From: an uncultured Faecalibacterium sp.
GTDB lineage: Bacteria > Bacillota > Clostridia > Oscillospirales > Ruminococcaceae
DNA length: 64,000 bases
Direction: 5' to 3'
Assembly (NCBI GenBank): GCA_934503275.1
Contig: CAKSVD010000005.1
Span: 37,863 to 101,862, forward strand
The notes beneath the pieces are model-generated. The model did not search any database and had not been told where the DNA came from. It was given only the letters and a program-made list of their open reading frames with translations. This document shows positions 46,349-54,403 of the stretch, in pieces (within the stretch, counting starts at the first letter, position 1; each line of letters opens with the position of its first letter). The position numbers were made by a program, and so were the translations under genes.

Positions 46349-47249
46349 AGTAGACCTGTATAACGTAGCAGCCCGCAGCCCGCAGGCGCTGGCACAGCTG
46401 AGCGAGAACAGCTACGCCCGGCGGGTGCAGTATGCCGCCCAGAAGGTACGCGGCTCCGGGGCAAAGATCGTTATGCTGACCGGCCCTTCGGCCAGCGGCA
46501 AGACTACCAGCGCCCACTGTCTGGCAAAGGCTCTGGTGCAGCAGGGCACCCCGGCACAGGTGGTCAGTCTGGACAACTTTTTTAAAGGCGCTGCCTACTA
46601 CCCCAAAATGCCGGACGGCACGCTGGACTACGAAAACCTTGAAACGCTGGATCTGCCCCTCATCAAGCAGTGCCTGCACCAACTCAGCGAGACCGGCAAG
46701 ACCGAGTTGCCTATCTACGATTTTGCCGCCGAGCAGCGCGCTGCCGAGGTAGAGCCCATCGATCTGCAGGGCGGTGTGTGCATCGTTGAGGGCATCCATG
46801 CCCTCAACCCGGAGTTGACCGGCCTTGTGCCGGATGATCAGATCTACCGCATCTACGCGGGTCTGCGGGAGGAATACTGCATTGATGGCCGCCGGGTCAT
46901 CAATACGCAGGACATCCGCCTGTGCCGCCGCACCCTGCGGGATGCCGCAGCCCGCGGCCGCAGCCCCGCCAAGACTCTTTCCATGTGGGACAGGGTGCTG
47001 GATGGCGAGACCCGCTATATCAAGGGCTTCAAGACCACTGCAGATTTTCTGCTGGACACCTCCTTTACCTATGAGCTGGGACTGATCTCCCGGCTGCTGG
47101 GCGAGGTGCGCCGTCAGTTCACGCTGGAGGGCCATAACGCCGAACTGTGGGACGAGACAGCCCGCCGCTTTGAGCAGGTAGATCCGCTGCCGCTGGAACT
47201 GTTGCCCGCCGACAGTATGTTGCGCGAGTTCTACGACAGCCGCGCCTGA
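46314..47249 (+). CDS. Nucleoside (uridine-like) kinase
   Basis: A 311-aa P-loop kinase of the phosphoribulokinase/uridine kinase family. Walker A is GPSASGKTT, the nucleoside-site segment is VVSLDNFFK, and VEGIHALNPEL contains the Walker B Glu. It lacks the TGS domain found in some Firmicutes homologues. The ATG at 46314 lies inside hemZ with AAAGGAG about 12 nt upstream, so translation is likely coupled. It is the last gene of the long operon. Confidence 0.85.
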   Translation: MITIWVPKRLVEVDLYNVAARSPQALAQLSENSYARRVQYAAQKVRGSGAKIVMLTGPSASGKTTSAHCLAKALVQQGTPAQVVSLDNFFKGAAYYPKMPDGTLDYENLETLDLPLIKQCLHQLSETGKTELPIYDFAAEQRAAEVEPIDLQGGVCIVEGIHALNPELTGLVPDDQIYRIYAGLREEYCIDGRRVINTQDIRLCRRTLRDAAARGRSPAKTLSMWDRVLDGETRYIKGFKTTADFLLDTSFTYELGLISRLLGEVRRQFTLEGHNAELWDETARRFEQVDPLPLELLPADSMLREFYDSRA

Positions 47250-47315
47250 CAAGTGAAAAATGCGTAAAATTTGTTTCCAAACCAGCACCAAACTGTAAAA
47301 ATTGCGGTGCATTCG

Positions 47316-47344
47316 TTGCAATTGCCATAACGCTGCGCTATAAT
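47316..47344 (+). promoter_or_regulatory. Promoter for the zinc-ribbon gene
   Basis: TTGCAA (47316-47321), 17-bp spacer, TATAAT (47339-47344). Confidence 0.85.
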
Positions 47345-47421
47345 GGGAATACGACCCCGGTATGGCGCAGGATGCGCCGCCATCTGCAGAGAATACTGCC
47401 AGAATAAGAGAGGTGTCTATT

Positions 47422-47847
47422 ATGGATTTTAATAAGATCAAAGCATTGGGTCTGGAATATGCCGAAAAGGGCAAGAACGCCGCCATGGATTTGGCCGAAA
47501 AGGGCAAGACGCAGGCGCTGCTGGTCAACGAGCAGGGCAAGCTGCTCAAGGCACAGCGTCAGCTGGGTGCACTGGTCTACAGCCTTGCCAAGGGCAAGGA
47601 GGAAAACCAGCCGCTGGTGGATAAATACATCGAGATGATCGATACCATCGAGCAGGAGATCACCCGCCTGAAGGCTACCCTGACCCCTGCCGAGGCTGCT
47701 GAGGTGGACTACGAAGCCCCCGTGGAGGAGGCAGAAGAAGCCGCCCCAGAGCAGCCCGCTCAGTCTGCCCGCAAGACCTGCCCGCAGTGCGGTGCGCCCG
47801 TCTCGGACGATGCACTGTTCTGCAATAAGTGCGGCGCACAGCTGTAA
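47422..47847 (+). CDS. Coiled-coil zinc-ribbon protein
   Basis: A 141-aa protein. Residues ~1-95 are helical and rich in Lys, Glu and Ala, with near repeats (YAEKGKNAAMDLAEKGKTQA). An acidic linker (EAPVEEAEEAAPEQ) leads to a C-terminal zinc ribbon (CPQCGAPVSDDALFCNKCG). Such proteins are common in clostridia; function is unknown. ATG at 47422 behind AGAGAGG. It has its own promoter and terminator. Confidence 0.8.
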   Translation: MDFNKIKALGLEYAEKGKNAAMDLAEKGKTQALLVNEQGKLLKAQRQLGALVYSLAKGKEENQPLVDKYIEMIDTIEQEITRLKATLTPAEAAEVDYEAPVEEAEEAAPEQPAQSARKTCPQCGAPVSDDALFCNKCGAQL

Positions 47848-47870
47848 GCCGGTAACCGGAAAAAGCTGCA

Positions 47871-47909
47871 ACAGGGCGGTATCCCCCACAGGATACCGTC
47901 CTGTTTTTG
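47871..47909 (+). terminator. Terminator of the zinc-ribbon gene
   Basis: 14-bp stem ACAGGGCGGTATCC/GGATACCGTCCTGT (one G-U) followed by TTTTTG. Confidence 0.9.
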
Positions 47910-47959
47910 TGAAAAGCGCAGAAAACCATGAAAAATGCAGGAAAAATGCGCCTTTTTGC

Positions 47960-47988
47960 TTGAAAAAACGCAAAAATTGCGGTAGAAT
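47960..47988 (+). promoter_or_regulatory. Promoter for mazG and following genes
   Basis: TTGAAA (47960-47965), 17-bp spacer, TAGAAT (47983-47988). Confidence 0.75.
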
Positions 47989-48020
47989 CTACAATATCTT
48001 TTCAAAAGGAGATGGAACGT

Positions 48021-48737
48021 GTGCTGGACTGGAGCCCACAGCCGCCCTATACGGCGGAGCAGCTGCTGCAGGTGATCCGCATCCTGCGGGACCCGGAAAA
48101 CGGCTGTCCGTGGGATAAGGTGCAGACCCATGCGTCCATCCGCAAAAATTTTCTGGAAGAGACCTGCGAAGCGCTGGAAGCCATTGACGCAGACGATGCC
48201 GTTCTGCTCCGGGAGGAGTTGGGAGACGTGCTGATGCAGGTGGTGTTCCACGCCGCCATAGAGGAAGAGCGGGGACGCTTTACCTTTGAGGATGTGTGCC
48301 GCAACGTCTGCGAAAAGCTGGTGTTCCGGCACCCCAACATCTTTGCGTCCTCCGCAGCGGAAAACGCCGGTATAAATGGCTGGGATGCGCTCAAAAATAA
48401 GGAAAAGGGGCGCACCACTCTGGCCGACGAGCTGGCAACCGTGCCTGCTACGCTGCCCGCGCTCATGCGGGCGCAAAAGCTGCAAAAGCGTGCCGCCGGG
48501 CATGGCCTTGGGCAGCAGGACGCAGCCGCAGCGCAGCACCAGCTGGAAGCCGCCGTGCAGTCCTTTGCCAAGGCTGAGGACGCCGCAAAGCAGGAGGCCG
48601 CAGGCCAGTTGCTTTTTGCAGCAGTGAACGCCGCCCGGCTTGCTGGGGTGGATGCAGAGGAAGCACTGACCTTTGCGTCCAAGCGCTTTACACAGCAGTG
48701 TCTGGAACAGGAACAAAGCGGTACTCAGGTCGAATGA
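48021..48737 (+). CDS. mazG: Nucleoside triphosphate pyrophosphohydrolase MazG
   Basis: House-cleaning NTP pyrophosphatase, 238 aa. The first MazG domain is clear: CPWDKVQTHASIRKNFLEE with EExxE metal ligands, then LREELGDVLMQVVFHA. The second half contains another, weaker MazG-like region (NGWDALKNKEKGRTT). The GTG at 48021 is preferred because AAAAGGAG lies 9 nt upstream; the in-frame ATG at 48012 would abut that site. It corresponds to yabN at the head of the yabN-yabO-yabP-yabQ-divIC-yabR block. Confidence 0.92.
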   Translation: MLDWSPQPPYTAEQLLQVIRILRDPENGCPWDKVQTHASIRKNFLEETCEALEAIDADDAVLLREELGDVLMQVVFHAAIEEERGRFTFEDVCRNVCEKLVFRHPNIFASSAAENAGINGWDALKNKEKGRTTLADELATVPATLPALMRAQKLQKRAAGHGLGQQDAAAAQHQLEAAVQSFAKAEDAAKQEAAGQLLFAAVNAARLAGVDAEEALTFASKRFTQQCLEQEQSGTQVE

Positions 48738-48793
48738 CCTGCTCCGATAGAACGTGAGAAACTTAAAGATGAAAACAGATGGAGGCAAATAGT

Positions 48794-49063
48794 ATGACCA
48801 AGACCGACTTGATCGCACAGGTTGCGGCAAACACCGAAATGAGCAAGAAGAGTGCAGAGCAGGCTGTCAGCGCCGTTTTTGAGGCACTGGGCAAGGCAAT
48901 GACCGAGGGCGAGAAGATCACCATCTCCGGCTTCGGCACCTTTGAGGTGCGCGAGCGTGCCGAGCGTCAGGGCATCAACCCCCGCACCCGCGAGCCCATC
49001 ACCATCGCTGCTTCCCGCAGCATCGTGTTCAAGCCCGGCAAGTCCCTGAAGGACACCCTGTAA
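48794..49063 (+). CDS. hup: HU family DNA-binding protein
   Basis: An 89-aa nucleoid protein. The dimerisation half (MTKTDLIAQVAANTEMSKKSAEQAV) is split here by function: helices 1-2, then the beta-arm signature GFGTFEVRERAERQGINPRT and the ending FKPGKSLKDTL. ATG at 48794 behind GGAGG. A strong terminator follows. Confidence 0.95.
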   Translation: MTKTDLIAQVAANTEMSKKSAEQAVSAVFEALGKAMTEGEKITISGFGTFEVRERAERQGINPRTREPITIAASRSIVFKPGKSLKDTL

Positions 49064-49076
49064 TCGGTTCTGTCAC

Positions 49077-49112
49077 GCCGCCGCTGCCTGCACAAGGTGC
49101 GGCGGCTTTTTT
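49077..49112 (+). terminator. Terminator of hup
   Basis: 8-bp stem GCCGCCGC/GCGGCGGC followed by six Ts. Confidence 0.9.
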
Positions 49113-49136
49113 GCTGAAAAGAAAGGAACAACGCCC

Positions 49137-49382
49137 ATGCGTCTGGATAAATATCTCAAGGTTTCCCGCCTCATCAAGCGCCGCACCGTGGCAAACGAGG
49201 TGGCGGATGCAGGCCGCATCCTCATCAATGGCAAGGTAGCCAAGGCCAGTCAGGCCGTCAACGCCGGGGACATCATCGAAGTCACCTTCGGCAACCGTCC
49301 CATCAAGGTGCGGGTGCTCTCGGATGTGGAGCCCCGCACGAAAGACGTTGCCCGCGAAATGTACGAGGTGATCGCGGAATAA
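49137..49382 (+). CDS. rqcP: S4-domain RNA-binding protein RqcP (YabO)
   Basis: An 81-aa S4-domain protein (MRLDKYLKVSRLIKRRTVAN, GRILINGKVAKAS). In B. subtilis RqcP binds stalled 50S subunits and helps RqcH add alanine tails. Gene order with yabP and yabQ downstream supports orthology to YabO. RBS AAAGGA about 8 nt upstream. Confidence 0.92.
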   Translation: MRLDKYLKVSRLIKRRTVANEVADAGRILINGKVAKASQAVNAGDIIEVTFGNRPIKVRVLSDVEPRTKDVAREMYEVIAE

Positions 49383-49427
49383 CCGCCCCCTCTGCCCGCA
49401 TACAATGCTGGCAGAGGGGGACTGCCT

Positions 49428-49706
49428 ATGGAAAAAGCTGCCGCAAAGCCGCCGCTGCCCCATGACCTGATCTTGGAGAGCCGCAGCAGGCTGACCGTCA
49501 CCGGGGTGCAGCGGGTGCTGCATTGCAGCGCCGAAAGCGCTGCGCTGGAGACCGGCAAGGGCATTTTGCACCTGTCCGGTGCGCAGATCAGTATGCAGAC
49601 ACTGGATCTGGAAGCCGGGGAAGCGAAGCTGACCGGGCGGTTCGATGGGCTGGAGTATACCGCCGCCCGTGCAGCCGGCAGCTTTTGGCACCGGCTGCTG
49701 CGCTGA
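49428..49706 (+). CDS. yabP: Sporulation protein YabP
   Basis: A 92-aa YabP/YqfC-family protein. The family pattern LILESRSRLTVTGVQRVLHC, then GILHLSGAQISMQTLDLEAG and LTGRFDGLEYT, is clear. YabP is a mother-cell sporulation protein made under sigma-E in Bacillus and is needed, like YqfC, for normal spore assembly. Its stop overlaps the yabQ start by 1 bp (TGATG). It is a strong sign of present or recent sporulation ancestry. Confidence 0.88.
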   Translation: MEKAAAKPPLPHDLILESRSRLTVTGVQRVLHCSAESAALETGKGILHLSGAQISMQTLDLEAGEAKLTGRFDGLEYTAARAAGSFWHRLLR

Positions 49707-50179
49707 TGGTACAGGTACTGCTGCCCGCCCGGCTCTTGCAGGAAGCCGGTGCCTGCGCTCTGCTGGGCGCTGCCCTTGGTGCGGCGCGGGCGTTTCTGCC
49801 CGTGCGGGGCAGGGCGGCTTTTGTGCCGGACGTGCTGCTTTCCGGCGCGGTGCTGCTGGCGTGTCAGAGTTACGCCGCCGGGTACAGTGCCGCCGGGGTG
49901 CTGCGGTGGTACATGGTGCTGGCAGCCCTTGCCGCCGCCCTTTGCACTGCCGGGGTTCTGGGCATCCCGCTGCGGGCGCTGGGGCGGGGGATAGGGGCTG
50001 TTTTGCGCCTGCCCAGCCGTATTTTGTACCGTTTTGCGCCGCAGCCCCTGCACCGCCGCCGCGCTGCGGGCAAAACCACCCGCAAATTACGCCGGAACGC
50101 AGAAAGAACCGCAAAAAAATCCAAAAAGAACTTGCCAAACCAGCGGGCATTGTTGTATAATTCAAACGTATCAAAGTAA
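49706..50179 (+). CDS. yabQ: Spore cortex biosynthesis protein YabQ
   Basis: A 157-aa protein with about four hydrophobic helices (LLGAALGAARAFLPV, VLLSGAVLLACQSYAAGY, WYMVLAALAAALCTAGVL) and a basic tail (HRRRAAGKTTRKLRRN). This layout and its place after yabP fit YabQ, a membrane protein needed for cortex formation in B. subtilis. The C-terminus overlaps the divIC promoter. Sequence similarity is weak, as usual in this family. Confidence 0.75.
   Translation: MVQVLLPARLLQEAGACALLGAALGAARAFLPVRGRAAFVPDVLLSGAVLLACQSYAAGYSAAGVLRWYMVLAALAAALCTAGVLGIPLRALGRGIGAVLRLPSRILYRFAPQPLHRRRAAGKTTRKLRRNAERTAKKSKKNLPNQRALLYNSNVSK
50132..50161 (+). promoter_or_regulatory. Promoter for divIC
   Basis: TTGCCA (50132-50137), 18-bp spacer, TATAAT (50156-50161). 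It lies inside the 3' end of yabQ and would free divIC and yabR from the sporulation genes. Confidence 0.75.
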
Positions 50180-50225
50180 GAGAACAGACGCAGAAGGTCT
50201 GCTGTTCAGACAGGAGCATAAGGCT

Positions 50226-50531
50226 ATGACGAATACGGGACGCAAAAAACGCAGAAAGAATGCAGTGGTCACCATGGCGTTCCGCCTGTTTTTCGTGCTG
50301 CTTTTGCTGAGTATGCTGGCGGCTTATATCTCCAATCAGGTCACCATCAGCTCCAAGCGGGCAGAACTGGAAACACTGAACGAACAGGTGGCGCAGCAAC
50401 AAACAGAAAATCAGGAACTGCAGCGCGTACTGAGCGGCGATGCCGACCAGATCACCGAGTGGGTCGCACGCGACTCTTACAACTACGCCGCACCCAACGA
50501 GCGCATCTTTGTGGATGTGACCGGTAACTGA
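50226..50531 (+). CDS. divIC: Septum formation initiator DivIC/FtsB
   Basis: A 101-aa bitopic division protein. A basic cytoplasmic start (TGRKKRRKNA) is followed by one membrane helix (LFFVLLLLSMLAAYI) and a coiled coil (KRAELETLNEQVAQQQTENQ). The C-terminal domain has DADQITEWVARDSYNY. It acts with FtsL and DivIB in septal wall synthesis. The gene order yabQ-divIC-yabR is conserved. RBS AGGAG. Confidence 0.9.
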   Translation: MTNTGRKKRRKNAVVTMAFRLFFVLLLLSMLAAYISNQVTISSKRAELETLNEQVAQQQTENQELQRVLSGDADQITEWVARDSYNYAAPNERIFVDVTGN

Positions 50532-50576
50532 CCACGCGGCAGGTCAAGAGTTTTGGAAAACAAGGAGTATTGAGTT

Positions 50577-51131
50577 TTGGCAATTGAGGTAGGGAACGTA
50601 TTCGAAGGCCGCGTGACCGGTGTAAAGCCCTTTGGCGCATTTGTTGCGCTGCCGGAGGGACGTGTCGGCATGGTCCACATTTCCGAGGTATCCAACGAGT
50701 TCGTGCAGGATATCAACACCGTGCTGCACGATGGCGATGAAGTAAAGGTGCAGGTCATCAACATTGCGCCGGACGGCAAGATCGCACTGTCCATCAAGCG
50801 GCTGCTGCCCCCGGCTCCGCGGCAGCCCCGGGAAGGCCGCGGCCCTGCAGGCCCCCGTCCGGGTGGCTTCCGCGGCGGGCAGGAGGGTGGACGCTCCGGT
50901 GGCGGGCGCGGCGCAGGCCGTGCCCCCCGTGAGGGCGGCAGAGGCTCTGCCCGGGAGGCTGCGCCCCGTGTGTGGCAGCCCAAGACACCCACTCGCTCCG
51001 ACAATCTGAGCTTTGAGGACATGATGAGCCGCTTCAAGAGCCAGAGCGAGGAAAAAATGGCGGACCTCGATCACGAGACGAACAACCGCCGGGGCGGCGG
51101 CTACGCGCCCCGCAGCCGCCGTGGCCGCTGA
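50577..51131 (+). CDS. yabR: S1-domain RNA-binding protein (YabR-like) with Gly/Arg-rich tail
   Basis: A 184-aa protein. Residues ~1-72 are one S1 domain (IEVGNVFEGRVTGVKPFGAFV, VKVQVINIAPDGKIALSIK). Residues ~80-135 are a Gly/Arg/Pro-rich low-complexity stretch, resembling RGG boxes. A short helical segment (SFEDMMSRFKSQSEEKM) follows, then a second basic patch. The TTG at 50577 follows AAGGAG at 9 nt. The RGG-rich insertion is more extended than in Bacillus YabR. Confidence 0.9.
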   Translation: MAIEVGNVFEGRVTGVKPFGAFVALPEGRVGMVHISEVSNEFVQDINTVLHDGDEVKVQVINIAPDGKIALSIKRLLPPAPRQPREGRGPAGPRPGGFRGGQEGGRSGGGRGAGRAPREGGRGSAREAAPRVWQPKTPTRSDNLSFEDMMSRFKSQSEEKMADLDHETNNRRGGGYAPRSRRGR

Positions 51132-51168
51132 GCCATCGCATCAGCTGGGATCACAAGGAACACAGGCA

Positions 51169-51200
51169 GGCCTGTCCCCGGTCGGACAGGTCTGTTTTTT
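51169..51200 (+). terminator. Terminator after yabR
   Basis: AGGCCTGTCC/GGACAGGTCT hairpin followed by GTTTTTT. Confidence 0.85.
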
Positions 51201-51225
51201 CGGTACAGAACAGAAAGGAACTACC

Positions 51226-52422
51226 ATGCCCGCAAAATTTGAACTGATCGCCCCCTGCTTTTTCGGGTGCGAATCCACCGCTAAATTTGAGTTGACCCGC
51301 ATCGGCGCAGAGAACATCCGGGTGGAGGATGGTCGTCTGAGTTTCTGCGGCGGGGCAGAGATGATCGCCGCCGCAAACCTCAACCTGCGCACCGTGGAGC
51401 GCGTGATGCTGCTGCTGGCGCGCTATAAGGCCACCACCTTCGACGAACTGTTCGACGGCGTGTACGCCATTCCGTGGGAGGAGTTTCTGCCCGTGGACGC
51501 CGCCTTCCCGGTTACAGGCTCTTCCCTGAACAGCCAGCTGACCAGCATCCCTGCCTGCCAGAGCGTCATCAAAAAGGCAGTGGTCAAGCGCCTGATGAAG
51601 GGACACCGCACCACCGTGCTGCCCGAGAGCGGCGTGGAGTACAAGGTGCGCTTTATGCTGCGCAAAAATGTGTGCGAGATCATGCTGGACACCACCGGCG
51701 AGGGTCTGCACAAGCGCGGCTACCGCCGCAACGCCATGGAAGCCCCCCTGCGCGAGACGCTGGCGGCTACCATTGCTGACCTTGGCCGTGTGCGCCGCGA
51801 CAGCTTGGTGGAGGACCCCTTCTGTGGCAGCGGCACGTTGCTGATCGAAGCCGCGCAGAAGGCCATGAACATCGCCCCTGGCCTGAAGCGCCGCTTTGCT
51901 GCCGAGCGTTACAGCTTTGTGCCCACCGCCCTGTGGGCAGAGCAGCGCCAGAAGGCACTGGCAGAGTCCAAGCTGGACGTGGGCTTTGAGGCCTTTGGCT
52001 ACGATATCGACCCCGCCGCCGTGGCACAGGCCAACGTCAACGCCAAGCTGGCCGGTGTGGAGAACCGCTGCCACTTTGAGGTGGCGGATGTTGCCACCTT
52101 TGCCGCAAAGCCGGAAGCCATTGTGCTGACGAACCCCCCGTACGGCGAGCGTCTGGGCACCATTGAGGGTGCCGCTAAGCTGGCGCGCACACTGGGACAG
52201 CAGATGGAAGCAAACCCCTGCGCCGGTCTGTACGCCATTACCGCTGATATGGATTTTGAGCTGCACTACGGCAAGCGCGCCAACAAGCGCCGCAAAATGT
52301 ACAACGGCATGATCCCCTGCCAGCTGTATATGTACTATAACGCCCCCAAGACCGAGAAGATGGCAAAGCCTATGCCCAAATCCGGCTTTGACGGCAAGCG
52401 CACCCATTTTGAAAAGAAGTAA
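51226..52422 (+). CDS. Class I SAM-dependent RNA methyltransferase, RlmL/YpsC-like
   Basis: A 398-aa rRNA methyltransferase. An N-terminal ferredoxin-like/THUMP part (residues ~1-160) precedes the Rossmann domain. DPFCGSGTLLIEAA binds SAM and TNPPYGERL is the catalytic NPPY motif. LHKRGYRR is the family's linker signature. It should methylate N2 of a 23S rRNA guanosine, but the position is not deducible. ATG at 51226 follows AAAGGA. It stands alone between two terminators. Confidence 0.92.
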   Translation: MPAKFELIAPCFFGCESTAKFELTRIGAENIRVEDGRLSFCGGAEMIAAANLNLRTVERVMLLLARYKATTFDELFDGVYAIPWEEFLPVDAAFPVTGSSLNSQLTSIPACQSVIKKAVVKRLMKGHRTTVLPESGVEYKVRFMLRKNVCEIMLDTTGEGLHKRGYRRNAMEAPLRETLAATIADLGRVRRDSLVEDPFCGSGTLLIEAAQKAMNIAPGLKRRFAAERYSFVPTALWAEQRQKALAESKLDVGFEAFGYDIDPAAVAQANVNAKLAGVENRCHFEVADVATFAAKPEAIVLTNPPYGERLGTIEGAAKLARTLGQQMEANPCAGLYAITADMDFELHYGKRANKRRKMYNGMIPCQLYMYYNAPKTEKMAKPMPKSGFDGKRTHFEKK

Positions 52423-52492
52423 GGGCATTTAAGCCCCGCTCCCGGCAGACATTACACGGAAAAGTGTGCCTTTTGCCGGGAAAATCCGGCAC

Positions 52493-52544
52493 AAACACCC
52501 GCAGACGATCTTTTGCACAAAAAAGACGGTCTGCGGGTGTTTTT
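52493..52544 (+). terminator. Terminator after the methyltransferase gene
   Basis: 14-bp stem AAACACCCGCAGAC/GTCTGCGGGTGTTT with a 22-nt loop, then Ts. A second hairpin (CCCGGCA...TGCCGGG, 52441-52480) precedes it. Confidence 0.88.
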
Positions 52545-52611
52545 AATGGGGGATAACGATTTTACAAAATTTGGCATAATGACAAATTACGGCAGTTTTT
52601 GCATCCGGTGG

Positions 52612-52640
52612 TTGCGCTGGCGCATAAAAAGGATTATACT
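52612..52640 (+). promoter_or_regulatory. Promoter for the DUF5685-like gene
   Basis: TTGCGC (52612-52617), 17-bp spacer, TATACT (52635-52640). Confidence 0.65.
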
Positions 52641-52692
52641 AATCTTATTGACCGTAGGATGCAATGCTATACAGAAAGGATGGCTGGCTCTT

Positions 52693-53562
52693 ATGAAGGG
52701 ACGGATGCGGCCCTATCTGCCGGAACTGACGATCCGGGATTACAACACCTATATGCGTTATCTCCGTGGGGTGCGGCGGCAGATGTATAAGTCTTACGGC
52801 TTTTACGCCTGCCATCTGCTGCGCACCAACGGGGTGCTGTTTGCCATCCTGTCCGACAGTCTGGCGGGGCGTATGCCCACCTGCAAGCGGCAGCGGGTGC
52901 CCGGTACGCTGTTCCAGCGCAGCATGATGTGCCAGACGCTGGGCATCCGGCAGGCGGCGCAGACGGAGATCCTGATGGGCTGGCATAACCTGCAGGACCG
53001 CAAGTACAACGAGCTGCGCCCGGCTAAGCGTCTGCGCCGCGCAGCGGATAAGCTGCTGCTGCGCCGCGCCTACGAGAAAGCACGGCAGGAAAACCCGGCA
53101 CTGGAGCGGCTGTTTGCGCAGGAGCGGGAGCAGGCGGTAGTGCAGATGAACCTGAGCGCCAAAAACTACGCCCTTGCCGCCGAGCCCATGAGCAACGTTT
53201 ACGGCGCTTTGTACTCTACGCTGGCCACGGATGACCCCAACCAGCGCAAGAGTATGCGGTATATCGGCAGCTGCATCGGCCGCATCTTCTATCTGCTGGA
53301 CAAGGCCGAGCGCTTTGAGACCGACCGCCGCAACGGCCAGTACAACGTGTTTGTGGTCAACGAACTCAACGGACAGGCTGCCGCCATAGAGAATGCCCGG
53401 CGGCAGGCGCTGGCTGCGGTCAACGACCTGATGCGGGCGTACAAGATGCTGGATCTCAAGTTGAACGACACCCTGCTGAACAATATCATGATCCTGGGTC
53501 TGCAACACGCGGTCTACCCGCTGGAGCAGGACGCCGACACCGAAAAATGGGAGATCCCATGA
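52693..53562 (+). CDS. DUF5685-like protein lacking the usual cysteine motif
   Basis: A 289-aa, mainly helical, basic protein. The start (MRPYLPELTIRDYNTYMRYL) and the region GSCIGRIFYLLDKAERFETDRRNGQYN match the DUF5685 layout as I remember it. Family members normally have YCGLC near residue 25; here the same place reads YLRGVRR, so the putative metal site is lost. Function unknown. ATG at 52693 is the first good start after the promoter; AAAGGA lies 12 nt upstream. Its stop overlaps the next gene by 4 bp. Confidence 0.7.
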   Translation: MKGRMRPYLPELTIRDYNTYMRYLRGVRRQMYKSYGFYACHLLRTNGVLFAILSDSLAGRMPTCKRQRVPGTLFQRSMMCQTLGIRQAAQTEILMGWHNLQDRKYNELRPAKRLRRAADKLLLRRAYEKARQENPALERLFAQEREQAVVQMNLSAKNYALAAEPMSNVYGALYSTLATDDPNQRKSMRYIGSCIGRIFYLLDKAERFETDRRNGQYNVFVVNELNGQAAAIENARRQALAAVNDLMRAYKMLDLKLNDTLLNNIMILGLQHAVYPLEQDADTEKWEIP

Positions 53563-54116
53563 AGAAACGAAAAAGCAAAAGCTGGTCCATGGCCTACTGC
53601 GGCATGGCGGCGGCACTGTGCGTGGCACTGATGCTGCTGGGCACCATTATCCCCATTGCCATGTTCATCGCGCCGGCGGTGGCCAGCTTTCTCATCGCAA
53701 CGGTGTGCATGGAGTGCGGCATCACCATGGCATGGACGGCCTACGCAGCCGTCAGTCTGCTGGGGCTGCTCTTTGTGCCAGATAAGGAAATCGCCCTGAT
53801 CTTCACGGTGCTGCTGGGCTATTACCCACTGGTGAAGCCCCGGTTTGACCGCATCCGTCCCCAGGCTTTGCAGCTGGTGTGTAAGCTGCTGCTGTGCAAC
53901 GCGGCGGTGCTGGCCATGTACGGTCTGCTGCTGGTGCTGGTACCGGCGGGCAGCGTTTCGCAGGAACTGCGCACCACCGCGCTGGCAATGTCTCTGCTCA
54001 CACTGGGCATGGGCAACGTGGCCTTTGCTCTGTACGACCGCGCACTGTGCAATATGCTGCTGCTGTACAAGCTGAAGTGGCAGCCCAAGCTGCATAAGAT
54101 GCTGGGGATGCACTGA
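53559..54116 (+). CDS. Multi-pass membrane protein (ECF S-component-like)
   Basis: A 185-aa protein with about five membrane helices, starting after a basic leader (KKRKSKSW). The first helix pattern (MAYCGMAAALCVALMLLG) resembles the AAxxAALxxAL motif of ECF-transporter S components, which bind vitamins and contact the T subunit. No EcfT or EcfA gene is near, and length and hydropathy are the only other support. It is coupled by ATGA overlap to the DUF5685-like gene. Confidence 0.6.
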   Translation: MKKRKSKSWSMAYCGMAAALCVALMLLGTIIPIAMFIAPAVASFLIATVCMECGITMAWTAYAAVSLLGLLFVPDKEIALIFTVLLGYYPLVKPRFDRIRPQALQLVCKLLLCNAAVLAMYGLLLVLVPAGSVSQELRTTALAMSLLTLGMGNVAFALYDRALCNMLLLYKLKWQPKLHKMLGMH

Positions 54117-54159
54117 GATTCCCCAAAAATATTGAAAGAAGGAATGTGTACCACAAGCT

Positions 54160-54345
54160 GACGCAAAGCGCCGGGCCACACGGGTGACAGCCGTGAGGGT
54201 GACGAGGAGAGGAATCATCGAAAGATTCGGCGGATGTTTCTCCGGCTGAGGGCTATACCAGCCGCAGAACAGGGCAAAAACCGGCAGCAATACCGGAACA
54301 GAACCCTGCAAAGAAAGCCATACAAGAACATAGACTTTGATAGAG
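54160..54345 (+). ncRNA. glmS ribozyme-riboswitch
   Basis: The glmS ribozyme core is recognisable: AGCGCC at 54167-54172 (cleavage expected between A54167 and G54168), GGGTGACGAGG (54197-54207), ATCGAAAGATTCGGCGGATG (54215-54234) and CCGGCTGAGGG near 54243. Glucosamine-6-phosphate acts as the cofactor for self-cleavage, which destabilises the glmS mRNA. About 60 nt separate it from the glmS start codon. Confidence 0.93.
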
Positions 54346-54403
54346 GAAACTGACTGTGTAGCAGCGCATTTGGCGCGCCGCAGCCGGTCTGGAGGTGTTT
54401 TGT

